Assembly: GCF_001612985.1 (NCBI RefSeq)
Contig: NZ_BDBM01000012.1
Location: 48,761 to 112,760, forward strand
Origin: Nocardia gamkensis NBRC 108242
GTDB lineage: Bacteria > Actinomycetota > Actinomycetes > Mycobacteriales > Mycobacteriaceae
Reading direction: 5' to 3'
Length of the DNA stretch: 64,000 nucleotides
Within the stretch, counting starts at the first letter, position 1. Every line of letters starts with the position of its first letter. The translations under genes and the position numbers were made by a program. Below, piece by piece: positions 44,751 through 54,216 of the stretch. The notes beneath the pieces are model-generated. The model was not told the DNA's origin and ran no database searches. It was given only the letters and a program-made list of their open reading frames with translations.

Positions 44751-45500
44751 ATGACGGTGATCCTGCTGCGCCACGGTGTGTCGACCTCCAACAGCGCCCG
44801 CACCCTGGCCGGTCGCAGCACCGGCGTCGAACTCACCGAGCGCGGCGAGGAGCAGGCCAGGGCCGTGGCCGAACGCCTGGCCGGGCTGCCGATCGAACGC
44901 ATCGTGCACTCCCCGCTGCTGCGCTGTCAGCGCACGATCGCACCGCTGGCGGAAAAGTTCGGGCTGGAACCGGTATTCGACGACCGGCTGCTCGAGGTGG
45001 ACTACGGCGAGTGGACCGGCCGCCCCATCGCCGAACTGCTCGAGGAACCGCTGTGGAAAGTCGTGCAGCGCCATGCCTCCGGCGCGGTGTTCCCCGGCGG
45101 GGAGGGGCTGGCGCAGGTGCAGGCGCGCGCGGTCGCCGCGATCCGCGACCACGACCGCGCCCTGGCCGAGCAGCACGGCCGCGACGCGCTGTGGGTGGCG
45201 TGCACGCACGGGGACGTGATCAAGTCGGTCCTCGCCGACGCGCTGGGCATTCACCTCGACGGCTTCCAGCGCATCGTCGTGGAGCCCGCCTCGATCAGCG
45301 TCGTGCGCTACACCCCGACCGCGCCCTACGTATGGCGGCTCAACGACACCGGCGCCGACCTGTCCGCCCTCGCCGCGCAACGCCCCGCGGCGACATCGGC
45401 AACGCCCGGACCGGAGACCTCCGGGCCAGTCCCCGGTGGCGAGCTCGGCAATACCGGCAGTGCGGATAATGGGAATGCGGAGCGTCGAGATTCCTTGTAA
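44751..45500 (+). CDS. Histidine phosphatase (phosphoglycerate mutase family)
   Basis: The 249-residue protein starts with the phospho-acceptor motif LLRHGVSTSN, followed by SPLLRCQRT, YGEWTGRPI and the second catalytic His in VACTHGDVIKSVLA. Probable substrate class is phospho-metabolites, but gene order next to uppP makes a role in envelope or inositol metabolism possible. The C-terminal 45 residues are Pro/Gly-rich and disordered. It starts 16 bases after uppP and corresponds in position to mycobacterial Rv2135c. Confidence 0.9.
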   Translation: MTVILLRHGVSTSNSARTLAGRSTGVELTERGEEQARAVAERLAGLPIERIVHSPLLRCQRTIAPLAEKFGLEPVFDDRLLEVDYGEWTGRPIAELLEEPLWKVVQRHASGAVFPGGEGLAQVQARAVAAIRDHDRALAEQHGRDALWVACTHGDVIKSVLADALGIHLDGFQRIVVEPASISVVRYTPTAPYVWRLNDTGADLSALAAQRPAATSATPGPETSGPVPGGELGNTGSADNGNAERRDSL

Positions 45501-45573
45501 ACAACCGAGCGGTCGTTGTATGGAATCCCCGCACCGCGGGTAGTCGATCAGGGTCACGTATCAGGAGGTGCAT

Positions 45574-46158
45574 GTGTCACGCGCAATCCATGTATTCCGC
45601 ACCCCCGATCGTTTCGTCGCCGGGACCGTCGGTGAGCCGGGCGATCGCGCGTTCTATCTGCAGGCGGTGCAGGAACCGCGCGTGGTCAGCGTGCTGCTGG
45701 AAAAGCAGCAGGTCAAGGTCCTCGCCGACCGGATGGGTCTGCTGCTGGACGAGGTCGCGCGCCGCTTCGGCGCGGAAGTGCCCCCGCAGGCCGAGGATGT
45801 CAGCGACAACGCGCCCCTGGTCACCCCGATCGACGCCGAGTTCCGCGTCGGCACCATGGGCCTGGGCTGGGACGCCGACGCCGGGGCGGTGGTGGTGGAA
45901 CTGCTGGCGATCACCGAGACCGAGGTCGACGAGTCGGTGGTGCTCGACGACACCGAAGAGGGCCCCGACGCGGTGCGGGTGTTCCTCACCCCGATCCAGG
46001 CCCGCGAATTCGCGTTGCGCTCCACCCGGGTGATCGCGGCGGGCCGCCCGCCGTGCCCGCTGTGCGGGGAGCCGCTGTCGGCGCGCGGGCACATGTGCGT
46101 GCGCACCAACGGCTACAAACGCGGTGACATCTTCGGCGCGGCCGAACTAGAGGAGTGA
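45574..46158 (+). CDS. DUF3090 protein
   Basis: The 194-residue protein matches the DUF3090 family, including YLQAVQEPRVVSVLLEKQQVKVLADRM and the C-terminal zinc-ribbon-like CPLCGEPLSARGHMCVRTNGY. It is cytosolic and conserved in actinobacteria, always between the histidine phosphatase and the SCO1664-like gene. Function is unknown; the paired genes suggest a common process. GTG 45574 is used, after an AGGAGG site; a GTG two codons earlier is possible. Confidence 0.9.
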   Translation: MSRAIHVFRTPDRFVAGTVGEPGDRAFYLQAVQEPRVVSVLLEKQQVKVLADRMGLLLDEVARRFGAEVPPQAEDVSDNAPLVTPIDAEFRVGTMGLGWDADAGAVVVELLAITETEVDESVVLDDTEEGPDAVRVFLTPIQAREFALRSTRVIAAGRPPCPLCGEPLSARGHMCVRTNGYKRGDIFGAAELEE

Positions 46159-46162
46159 TTCG

Positions 46163-46972
46163 GTGGCCGAGACCGGGGACGGATTCCACAGGGGCGAACT
46201 GACGGTGATCGGGCGGATCAGCACCGCCAGCAACGTGACCCTGGTCTGCGACGTCGACGACACCGCCACCGACGACGCGCCGCTGCGGGTGGTCTACAAA
46301 CCGATCCGCGGCGAACGGCCACTGTGGGACTTCCCCGACGGCACCCTGGCCGGGCGTGAGGTGGCCTCCTACCTGATCTCCGAGGCCGTCGGCTGGGGCG
46401 TGATCCCCGAAACCATCCTGCGCGAGGGCCCTTTCGGGATCGGCATGGTGCAACGCTGGGTCGTCGGCGTGGACAACCACACCGACCGCGGCGACCGCCT
46501 GGACCTGATCGACCTGTGCCCCGCGGGCGCGGTGCCCGACGGATTCCGCGAGGTGCTGCGCGCGGTGGACGACGTGGGCAACGAAGTGTCACTCATCCAC
46601 GCCGACGATCCGCGACTGCAGCGCGTGGCGGTACTCGATGTGCTGCTCAACAACGCCGACCGCAAGGGCGGGCACGCGCTGGAAGGGCTCGACGGGCAGG
46701 TCTACGGCGTCGACCACGGCATCTGCCTGCACGCGGAGTACAAACTGCGCACCGTGCTGTGGGGCTGGGCCGGTCAACCCCTCGGCGACGGCCTGATCGC
46801 GGACATCACCGCGTTCGCCAAGCAGCTGCCCGGCGCGTTCGCCGACACCCTCAGCGAGCACATCACCGACACCGAGATCGACGCGTTGATCGAGCGCACC
46901 CAGCAGTTGCTCGACGAACCGGTGATGCCGGTGCCGCGCACCTCCCGCCCCATCCCGTGGCCCGCCTTCTGA
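46163..46972 (+). CDS. SCO1664-family protein (PI3K/HipA-like fold)
   Basis: The 269-residue protein matches the SCO1664 family. VVYKPIRGERPLWDFPDGTLAGREVASYL is an ATP-binding Lys region, and LLNNADRKGGHAL with GVDHGICLH resembles the catalytic N-x-D/DHG loops of phosphatidylinositol-kinase-like and HipA kinases. It may phosphorylate a protein or lipid; the substrate is unknown. It starts four bases after the DUF3090 stop, consistent with a fixed gene pair. Confidence 0.88.
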   Translation: MAETGDGFHRGELTVIGRISTASNVTLVCDVDDTATDDAPLRVVYKPIRGERPLWDFPDGTLAGREVASYLISEAVGWGVIPETILREGPFGIGMVQRWVVGVDNHTDRGDRLDLIDLCPAGAVPDGFREVLRAVDDVGNEVSLIHADDPRLQRVAVLDVLLNNADRKGGHALEGLDGQVYGVDHGICLHAEYKLRTVLWGWAGQPLGDGLIADITAFAKQLPGAFADTLSEHITDTEIDALIERTQQLLDEPVMPVPRTSRPIPWPAF

Positions 46973-47047
46973 ACCCGCCGCCGCGCAGGCCGGATTCCTG
47001 GCACAGTTGAAGCTTCGAACGCTCGGCGCCACGACGAGGAGGAAGCG

Positions 47048-47470
47048 ATGCCCCACTCCACTCCGGACCGGGCGGCACCGGCGGTGCGGATCGTCATCGG
47101 CGCACCGACCTACCGCATCGCGCTGCACTACGTGCACCTCTACGACAAGAAGCCCTATCCCGACACCGACCTGCACCTTTACGACAACGGCGTCTACTGG
47201 CTGAGCTCGGCGGGGGAGAACCACTTCGGCGTCTACGTGCTCACCGAAGGCTCGGTGGACTCCGGGCGGTTCACCATGCGGTTCATCTCTTTGCCTTCCG
47301 CGGACTGGGGCGATACGGTCGCTTATCACGAACTCGAGTTCGACGTCGCCCGCGGCGAATTCACCCAGCTCGCCCTCGCCGACACCGATCCCGACATCCC
47401 CGAGCTGGACGGCACGTTCGCGATCACACCCAACACGATCACCGATCCCACCCGCCGCGCGGGCAGCTGA
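47048..47470 (+). CDS. Hypothetical beta-rich protein
   Basis: The 140-residue product has no signal peptide or membrane segment and is built of short strands (VRIVIGAPTYRIALHYVHLYDKK, LHLYDNGVYWLSSAGENHFGVYVL, GRFTMRFISL). No family is recognised. The ATG follows GAGGAGGAAG. It lies between the SCO1664-like gene and mshC, where I recall no conserved gene, so it is probably lineage-specific. Confidence 0.6.
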   Translation: MPHSTPDRAAPAVRIVIGAPTYRIALHYVHLYDKKPYPDTDLHLYDNGVYWLSSAGENHFGVYVLTEGSVDSGRFTMRFISLPSADWGDTVAYHELEFDVARGEFTQLALADTDPDIPELDGTFAITPNTITDPTRRAGS

Positions 47471-47607
47471 TTCAGCGAAACCGAAATCATTGACATCCCA
47501 CGATTTGCTGGAAGACGCAGGTCGCGACGGGCGAGCGCACCCGCCCGATGGTCGCGGGCACCGGGCCGGGGACCGATGACCCTCACCACACCTTTACCCT
47601 CGTAAGC

Positions 47608-48846
47608 ATGCAGTCCTGGTCCGATACCGCCCTCCCCACCGTCCCCGGAGCAGGACCGCCGTTGCGGTTGTACGACACCGCCGACCGTCAGGTACGCCCG
47701 GTCACTCCCGGCTCCACCGCGACGATGTACGTCTGCGGCATCACCCCCTACGACGCCACCCACCTCGGTCACGCCGCGACCTATCTGACCTTCGATCTGG
47801 TCAACCGCCTGTGGCGCGACGCGGGCCACGACGTGCACTACGTGCAGAACGTCACCGACGTCGACGACCCGCTGTTCGAACGCGCCGCCCGCGACGGCGT
47901 GGACTGGCGCGAGCTGGGCGCCGCGGAGACCGATCTGTTCCGCGAGGACATGGCCGCGCTGCGGATCGTGCCGCCGCGCGACTACATCGGCGCCATCGAA
48001 TCCGTCGACGAGGTCGTGGAATTCGTGCAGAAACTGCTGGCCTCGGGCGCGGCCTACGTCGTCGACGACGCCGAATTCCCCGACGTCTACTTCCGCGCCG
48101 ACGCCACCGAGCAGTTCGGCTACGAATCCGGCTACGACCGCCCCACCATGGAGCGACTGTTCGCCGAACGCGGCGGCGACCCCGGCCGCCCCGGCAAACG
48201 CGACACCATCGACGCGCTGCTGTGGCGCGCGGCGCGTCCGGGCGAGCCGTCCTGGCCCGCCCCGTTCGGCCCGGGACGCCCCGGCTGGCACATCGAGTGT
48301 TCGGCGATCGCCTTGAACCGCATCGGCCCGGAATTCGACATCCAGGGCGGCGGCAGCGACCTGATCTACCCCCACCACGAATACTCCGCCGCGCACGCCG
48401 AGTCGCTCATCGCCGGGCGCCGCTTCGCCCGCCACTACGTGCACGCCGGCCTGATCGGGCTGGACGGGGAAAAGATGTCGAAATCGCGCGGCAACCTCGT
48501 GTTGGTCTCGGCGCTGCGCCGCGACGGCGTCGACCCCGCGGCCATCCGCCTGGGCCTGCTGGCCGGGCACTACCGCCAGGACCGGATGTGGACCGACGCC
48601 CTGCTCGAGCAGGCGCAGCAACGTCTGGACCTGTGGCGCGACGCCGCCGCCCGCCCGGCGGGCCCCTCGGCCGCCGACACCGTCGCCCGCGTGCGCCGGC
48701 ACCTGGCCGACGACCTGGACACCCCCAAAGCGCTCGACGCGCTCGACAGCTGGGCGCGCCGAGCCCTCGACTACGGCGGCCAGGACACCGACGCCCCGGC
48801 GCTGATCGCCACCGCCGTCGACGGGCTACTCGGCATCCGCCTGTAG
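47608..48846 (+). CDS. mshC: Cysteine:1D-myo-inosityl 2-amino-2-deoxy-alpha-D-glucopyranoside ligase
   Basis: The 412-residue enzyme joins cysteine to GlcN-Ins with ATP in mycothiol synthesis. It is derived from cysteinyl-tRNA synthetase and keeps the HIGH-type motif as [10 protein letters not shown], the zinc ligands including WHIECS, and KMSKSRGN as its KMSKS loop, but lacks the anticodon-binding extension (412 versus about 460-470 residues). [12 protein letters not shown] is typical. The usual right end of the conserved block; an ATG at 47608 gives the family's length. Confidence 0.96.
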   Translation: MQSWSDTALPTVPGAGPPLRLYDTADRQVRPVTPGSTATMYVCGITPYDATHLGHAATYLTFDLVNRLWRDAGHDVHYVQNVTDVDDPLFERAARDGVDWRELGAAETDLFREDMAALRIVPPRDYIGAIESVDEVVEFVQKLLASGAAYVVDDAEFPDVYFRADATEQFGYESGYDRPTMERLFAERGGDPGRPGKRDTIDALLWRAARPGEPSWPAPFGPGRPGWHIECSAIALNRIGPEFDIQGGGSDLIYPHHEYSAAHAESLIAGRRFARHYVHAGLIGLDGEKMSKSRGNLVLVSALRRDGVDPAAIRLGLLAGHYRQDRMWTDALLEQAQQRLDLWRDAAARPAGPSAADTVARVRRHLADDLDTPKALDALDSWARRALDYGGQDTDAPALIATAVDGLLGIRL

Positions 48847-48893
48847 AACCGCTCCTCTTGCCCGCATCCCCTCGCCCGTGATGGGGTAACCGC

Positions 48894-49973
48894 GTGTGCA
48901 AGCTTCCCGGTGCGGGTCTGTTCGGTCCCGGCGGCAAAGTGGCGACCCTGGCGGCCGGTCGACTGCGGCCCGCGACCGACCCCGCCGATCCACGCACGAT
49001 CGCGGCGCGTACCCGGTTCTTCGGCGCCGACACCGTCGACCCCGCCACCGGCGCACCGCGCGGCGACCGGGTCGTGCTGTCGTGGGCCGGCTGCACCACC
49101 TACGCCCTGGCCATCGGCGGTTCGGTTTTCCTGCTCGACGCCTGGGTGCCGCGGCTGACCAGCACCGGATACGTCCCGGCCACCCCGCAGCAGTTGGCGG
49201 ACCTGGCGCCCGCGGCGATCTTCATCGGTCACGGGCACTTCGACCACGCGGGCGACGCGGGCCGCATCGCCCAGGCCACCGGCGCCACCGTGCACGGCAC
49301 CGCGGAGCACTGCGCGGCGATCGCCGCGCAGGTCGGCGACCCGGCGTTCCCCACCGTCGCGCACGGTGACGCGCACACCCCGATCGGCACCCGGGAGGAC
49401 TGCACCGTCGGCGCGGTCGAGGTCACCGTCGTGCGGCATCTGCACTCCGCACGCACCCCACCCGATCCCGCCGGCGGCTCACCACGGTTCTTCCCCCGCC
49501 CCGAACCGGGAATCGTGCGCACCCACCCGCCGACGCTCGAAGGCCTGCTGCAAGCGGTGCCGCGGCTGCGTGACGCCGAGGGCGGGGTACTGCTGTACCA
49601 GTTCCGGGTACCGGGGTTGTGCCTGGTGTGGCACGACTCGACCGGGCCGCTCACCGAACGCGCACCGCACGTGTTCGACGTCCTGGCCGCGCTACCGGCC
49701 ACCGACGTGCAGATCGGCGCCGTGCAGGGCTACAACCAGATCAGCAACGGCCTGCGCGATCCCCGGACCTACGTCGAGGCACTGTCGCCGGGACTGTTCG
49801 TCCCGTCCCATCACGACAACTGGCTGCCCGGACTCACCGCGAGCGCGGCGACCTATGACGCGCCGCTGCGCGCGGAACTGGACAAGATCCCCGCGGCACG
49901 ACGACCGGAACTGCGCGCATTACACGACCCCGCCGACTACATCCGGCCCCAGCGCCTCACGTTCACGCTGTAA
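48894..49973 (+). CDS. Metallo-beta-lactamase-fold hydrolase
   Basis: The 359-residue protein has the metal-binding signature GHGHFDHAGD (about residue 113) and later His and Asp residues (VVRHLHS, LVWHDSTGP, VPSHHDNW) that complete a two-metal site. Its N-terminal 50 residues (LFGPGGKVATLAAGRLRPATD) are not a signal peptide. It resembles UlaG/RomA-like MBL proteins acting on phosphodiesters or lactones; the substrate is unknown. A GTG start has only a weak GATGGGG site. It is transcribed alone. Confidence 0.85.
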   Translation: MCKLPGAGLFGPGGKVATLAAGRLRPATDPADPRTIAARTRFFGADTVDPATGAPRGDRVVLSWAGCTTYALAIGGSVFLLDAWVPRLTSTGYVPATPQQLADLAPAAIFIGHGHFDHAGDAGRIAQATGATVHGTAEHCAAIAAQVGDPAFPTVAHGDAHTPIGTREDCTVGAVEVTVVRHLHSARTPPDPAGGSPRFFPRPEPGIVRTHPPTLEGLLQAVPRLRDAEGGVLLYQFRVPGLCLVWHDSTGPLTERAPHVFDVLAALPATDVQIGAVQGYNQISNGLRDPRTYVEALSPGLFVPSHHDNWLPGLTASAATYDAPLRAELDKIPAARRPELRALHDPADYIRPQRLTFTL

Positions 49974-50033
49974 CGGCGCACGGCGGCGCCGATACCGGAA
50001 TCGCCACTCCCGCAAGGGCGCGAACGGCAGCGC

Positions 50034-50064
50034 GCGACGCGAATCGAATTCCGATTCGCGTCGC
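50034..50064. terminator. Perfect 13-base hairpin between convergent genes
   Basis: GCGACGCGAATCG pairs exactly with CGATTCGCGTCGC around the loop AATTC. It sits 60 bases after the MBL-fold gene and 107 bases beyond the crotonase stop, with no T-run, and could end both transcripts. Confidence 0.65.
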
Positions 50065-50171
50065 CCGCTGCCCGGTCCGCCCCGATCGAACATTGCGTCT
50101 ATCCGGGTGCCGCATCCGGACAAGTGTTGCCGCACCGTCTATTTCGGATCGAGCAGCGGCGATCGGGCCTC

Positions 50172-50822
50172 CTAGGCGGTCAATGCCGCGACGGCAGTGG
50201 CGTACATGGTGTTCTTGATCGCGGCGAGGGTGCCGGGATCTTTGGCGCCCAGCGGAGCGAGCAGGGCCACGGCGGTGTCGGTGACCGCTGTTTCGGCGGC
50301 GGTGGCGTCGACGATGTCGAGGGCCGCGGCGTCGATACCACCGAAGCGGCGGCCGGTGGTCATCGAGGCGACCGCGCTCTTCGGGGTGAGTTTGGCCTGG
50401 ATGAGCGCGGCCATGCCGGGGGTGAAGCGGATGTGGATGTCGACTTCGGGGAAGCAGAAGTAGCCGCGGTCGGCACGCATGACGCGGTAGTCGTGGGCGA
50501 TGGCGAGCATGGCGCCCGCACCGAACGCGTGGCCGGGCAACGCGGCGGCGGTGGGCATGGGGAAGGTGAGCATGCGGGCCAGCAGTGCCTGCACCTGCTC
50601 GACGTACCAGTCGGCGCGCTCGGCGTGGGCGCCGAGCCAGTCCAGGTCCAGTCCGTTGGAGTAGAACTTGCCACTCGCGGTGGTGACCAGGCCCTGGGCG
50701 CCGTCGGCCACAGCGGTGTCGAGGTGGGCGCCGACCTGGTCCAGGAAGTCCGGGGAGAAACGGTTTTCGTCGCCGCCCAGATCGAGAACGGCGATCTTGT
50801 CTTGATAGTCGAGGGTGGGCAT
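50172..50822 (-). CDS. Enoyl-CoA hydratase/isomerase (crotonase) family protein
   Basis: The 216-residue protein is a short crotonase. FYSNGLDLDWLG and GHAFGAGAMLAIAHDYRVM form the oxyanion hole; FCFPEVDI follows. It resembles eci-like delta-isomerases of plant/peroxisomal type by length, lacking a long C-terminal helix. ATG 50822 follows GGAAGGA. The upstream gene, a TetR regulator starting at 51463, ends 36 bases before it on the same strand, so the two are probably one transcript. Confidence 0.85.
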   Translation of the reverse strand: MPTLDYQDKIAVLDLGGDENRFSPDFLDQVGAHLDTAVADGAQGLVTTASGKFYSNGLDLDWLGAHAERADWYVEQVQALLARMLTFPMPTAAALPGHAFGAGAMLAIAHDYRVMRADRGYFCFPEVDIHIRFTPGMAALIQAKLTPKSAVASMTTGRRFGGIDAAALDIVDATAAETAVTDTAVALLAPLGAKDPGTLAAIKNTMYATAVAALTA

Positions 50823-50857
50823 TGGTGTTCCTTCCATTGAGGGTCGGTGGTGAGGGA

Positions 50858-51463
50858 TCACACCGGCGGCGGGCCGACGGCGAGTACGGCGCGCACGGCG
50901 CTGCGCAGATATTCACGCGCGCGCGGATCCGCCAGCCGGTCACGGCGCAACAGCACGGCGGTGGGCAGATCGACCAGGCACAACGTCATGACGTCGACGG
51001 CGTGGCGATCGCCGCGCTGCCACAGCCGGCGTGACAGCCGCACCAGCAGCTCGACCAGCACCGCGTCGGTGGCCGCGAGGTCGGCGGCCACGCTGTCGGG
51101 CACCTCGCCCAGCAGCTCCTCGCGCCGCACCGCGAGCAGCAGCCGCGAGGAGTCCCGGTGGCGCTCGGCGAAGACGGCGGGCGCCTCGGCGGCCGCGACC
51201 ACGGCCTCGACGTCGTCGTCGTGCCGATCCAGCGCCGCGGTGACCAAGGCGGTTTGCAGGTCGAGGAAGCGGCGCGCGGCGCGCAACCAGGTGCGGCCGA
51301 GCAGCTCCGCGCGGGATCCGAAGGTGTGGTAGATCGCGCCGTTGGAGATGCCGGTGGCGGCGGCGACCGCGCGGGTGGTGACCGCGGCGGGGCCGGAGCC
51401 GACGGCCAGTGATTCCGCGGCGTCGAGCACGGTGTCGGGGTCGTGCGTCCGGGGGCGGGGCAT
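50858..51463 (-). CDS. TetR-family regulator (upstream of crotonase gene)
   Basis: The 201-residue protein has a TetR helix-turn-helix at the N-terminus (VLDAAESLAVGSGPAAVTTRAVAAATGISNGAIYHTFGSR, about residues 12-51) and a helical ligand domain. Its transcript runs into the crotonase gene, so it likely controls that gene and itself. It is divergent, over 211 bases, from a second TetR gene. The ligand may be an acyl-CoA or fatty acid by association only. Confidence 0.9.
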   Translation of the reverse strand: MPRPRTHDPDTVLDAAESLAVGSGPAAVTTRAVAAATGISNGAIYHTFGSRAELLGRTWLRAARRFLDLQTALVTAALDRHDDDVEAVVAAAEAPAVFAERHRDSSRLLLAVRREELLGEVPDSVAADLAATDAVLVELLVRLSRRLWQRGDRHAVDVMTLCLVDLPTAVLLRRDRLADPRAREYLRSAVRAVLAVGPPPV

Positions 51464-51674
51464 GCCGACACAATAACAGAGCGGATGCTCTGCTATCGAG
51501 CGCGTGGCGGCCGCGAGCGCATCACGTTCGGGCGCTAGATATTTCAGCAGGTAACAGGTACCGAAGAGTCTTCTCGGGATACGCTGCGGTACTTCCCGGG
51601 CTCGGTCCGGACGACGCTACGATGCGGTACTGTTCGGTCCCTGCCCCTGACCGAACGAAGAGAACGGCGCACGC

Positions 51675-52223
51675 ATGTCACGAGTGGTCACCAAGGAGCA
51701 GTACTTCGACACCGGGTTGGAAGTGCTCGCCGAACTCGGCTTCAAAGGTCTCAACATCGGCGTGCTGTGCCGGCAACTCGGCGTCACCAGCGGGTCGTTC
51801 TACCACCACTTCGGCAGCTGGCAGGGATTCGTCGACGCCCTGCTCGAGCACTGGGAGAACCGCCAAGTGCGCATCCTGGGCACCATGCCGTTCAACAGGG
51901 GCAACCCCGACGACGACATCCGCGCGATGTCCGACCTCGCCGCCGGACTGCACCATGCCGCCGAAGCCGCCATCCGCGCCTGGGCGGCCAACGACGAATC
52001 GGTCAACCTCGCCCTCAAACGCGTCGACGAATCCCGCAGGCGCACCGTGCACAAAGCGGTCAAAGGCATCGTCCGCGACGACGACACCGCCGCCGTGGTC
52101 ACCTCACTGGGCATGGCGATGCTCGTCGGCTACCAGCAGATCGCCGCGGGCGGGGAGAACCTGTCGCTGGACCAACTGCTGGCCGAATACGCGCGCTTGA
52201 TCTACAGCCACGCCCAGCGCTGA
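51675..52223 (+). CDS. TetR-family regulator
   Basis: The 182-residue protein has a helix-turn-helix GFKGLNIGVLCRQLGVTSGSFYHHFGSWQGFVD (residues about 22-54) and a helical effector domain with Trp-rich positions. It is convergent with the antiporter gene, 10 bases apart, and divergent from another TetR gene. No target gene is obvious. A weak GAAGAGAA precedes the ATG. Confidence 0.9.
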   Translation: MSRVVTKEQYFDTGLEVLAELGFKGLNIGVLCRQLGVTSGSFYHHFGSWQGFVDALLEHWENRQVRILGTMPFNRGNPDDDIRAMSDLAAGLHHAAEAAIRAWAANDESVNLALKRVDESRRRTVHKAVKGIVRDDDTAAVVTSLGMAMLVGYQQIAAGGENLSLDQLLAEYARLIYSHAQR

Positions 52224-52233
52224 CCTTGCTCGG

Positions 52234-54090
52234 CTAGCCGAGCAGTTCATCGACATAACACCAACGCCACGCCTCGCCCGGCTCCACACTGCGCATCACC
52301 GGATGACCACTGGCCCCGTGATGCTTGGACGCGTGATTGCCCGGCGAGGAATCGCAGCAGGCCACGTGCCCGCACGACAGGCACATCCGCAGATGCACCC
52401 ACGCCAGCCCCTCGGCCACGCACTCGGCGCATTCGTCGGGCCCGGCGTGCGCACGCACCAGCGGCGCGTCCCGCAGATGCGCGCACACCTCCTCGGCCAC
52501 CGGCGCGGCCAACGGTTCCACGCGCTCCTCCTCGGCCTCATCGAAGCGATCGATGATCGACTCCTCCAGATCCAACTGCCCCAGCACATGCTGCAGGATC
52601 TGGTAGTCGACCGTGCCCGAATCCCGCACCCGCAACACCGATTCGCGTTCGGCACGCAACATCGCCAACCGCAGCCGCCGGTACTCCGCGGTGGGCGTCA
52701 CCAGTTCCGATTCCGCCCGCCCCAGCCGCTCCCACGCCGCATTCGCCTTCCACGAAACGCGATCACGCAACGTCTGCACCACCCCGGGCGGCGTATCCGC
52801 CGTGATCTGCTCATCGAGCGCGGCCAAACCGGCCGCCGTCGCCTGCTGCAACACATTCGCCTTCTGCAACGCGTCCTCGGCGCGACTGGGCGCACGCAAC
52901 CGCAGCCACCGCACCAGCCACGGCAGCGACGTCCCCTGCACCAGCAACGTCCCCGCCACCACCACCAGCGCCAGCAGCTTCAGCACGGCCAACAGCGGCG
53001 TGTCCTCCGACAGCAACAACACCGCCGCCAGCGTCACCACACCGCGCATCCCCGCCCACGACACCACGACCAGTTCACCGGCCGGCACCGCGGAACCGTT
53101 GCCGAGACTGCGCGACACCAGCGAGGAACCGAACACCCAGATCGGCCGCGCCAGCATCGTCACCGCCACCACCGCCAGCGCCGACCACACCAACGTGGCG
53201 TGATCGAGATCGCTGTGCCAAGCACCCTCCACGATCCCGCGCACCTGCAACCCGATCAACACGAACACCGCGCTCTCCAGAATGAACTGGATCGTCCGCC
53301 AATTGATGCGCTCGGCGATCCGCGACGCGGCACTCTGCCAAGCCGGCGCGTTGTGCCCGAGGATCATGCCGCACACCACCACCGCGATCACCCCGGAGGC
53401 ATGGATGCTCTCGGCGGGCAGATACGCCGCGAACGGCGCGAGGAACGACAGGGTCGTGTCCATCACCGGATCGGTGATGCGCCGCCGCAGCATCGCCAGC
53501 AGATACGCCACGATCACCCCCACCGCCGCGCCGCCACCGGCCGCCAGCAGGAAATCCGCCCCCGCCTCCCACACCGACACCGTGCCCGCCGTCGCCGCCA
53601 GCGCGGTCCGCAACGCCACCAGCGCGGTCGCGTCGTTGAACAACGACTCGTCCTCCAGGATCGTCACGATCCGCCGCGGCATCCCGATCCGGCGCGCCAC
53701 CGCCGTCGCCGCCACCGCGTCCGGTGGAGCCACCACCGCACCCAACGCGACCGCCACCGCGAAGGGCACCGGCAACAGCCACCACACCACCAGCGCCACG
53801 GCGAACGTCGTGAACAACACCAATCCCACCGACAACAACGCGATCGTGCGCACATTCGCCCGGAAATCCACCAGCGACGTGCGGATCGCAGCGGTATACA
53901 GCAAAGGAGGCAGGAAACCGAGCAGAATGATCTCCGGCTCCAGGTGGATCTCCGGCACGAACGGCAGATACGACGCCGCCACACCGCCCACCGTCAGTAC
54001 CAACGGTTCGGAGACCCCGAACCGGCGCGCCAGCGCCGCCAACGCGGCCGCCGACGCGACGAGAACAACCAAGCCGATCGCGACATGCAC
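52234..54090 (-). CDS. CPA1-type Na+/H+ antiporter fused to a UBP-type zinc finger
   Basis: The 618-residue protein has a twelve-helix CPA1 antiporter (residues 1-400; GAVVAPPDAVAATAV and EDESLFNDATALVALR hold the ion-binding Asp residues; SWAGMRGVVTLAA is also typical), a helical cytoplasmic stretch and, at about residues 555-618, a UBP-type zinc finger: CAECVAEGLAWVHLRMCLSCGHVACCD followed by HHGASGHPVM. Zinc fingers of this type bind free C-terminal GG in eukaryotes; in bacteria its role is unknown. It would exchange sodium and protons. Confidence 0.9.
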   Translation of the reverse strand: MHVAIGLVVLVASAAALAALARRFGVSEPLVLTVGGVAASYLPFVPEIHLEPEIILLGFLPPLLYTAAIRTSLVDFRANVRTIALLSVGLVLFTTFAVALVVWWLLPVPFAVAVALGAVVAPPDAVAATAVARRIGMPRRIVTILEDESLFNDATALVALRTALAATAGTVSVWEAGADFLLAAGGGAAVGVIVAYLLAMLRRRITDPVMDTTLSFLAPFAAYLPAESIHASGVIAVVVCGMILGHNAPAWQSAASRIAERINWRTIQFILESAVFVLIGLQVRGIVEGAWHSDLDHATLVWSALAVVAVTMLARPIWVFGSSLVSRSLGNGSAVPAGELVVVSWAGMRGVVTLAAVLLLSEDTPLLAVLKLLALVVVAGTLLVQGTSLPWLVRWLRLRAPSRAEDALQKANVLQQATAAGLAALDEQITADTPPGVVQTLRDRVSWKANAAWERLGRAESELVTPTAEYRRLRLAMLRAERESVLRVRDSGTVDYQILQHVLGQLDLEESIIDRFDEAEEERVEPLAAPVAEEVCAHLRDAPLVRAHAGPDECAECVAEGLAWVHLRMCLSCGHVACCDSSPGNHASKHHGASGHPVMRSVEPGEAWRWCYVDELLG

Positions 54091-54216
54091 GGTGGAATTC
54101 TCGCAGAGCGCACGATCGGCAAACCGCCCGCGCGGTAGATGACACGTGCGCGGTCGGCCGAACTACTGTGCCCGGCGCACCCACGCGCCATGCTTGTCGA
54201 CGACAAGGAGGTAGAC

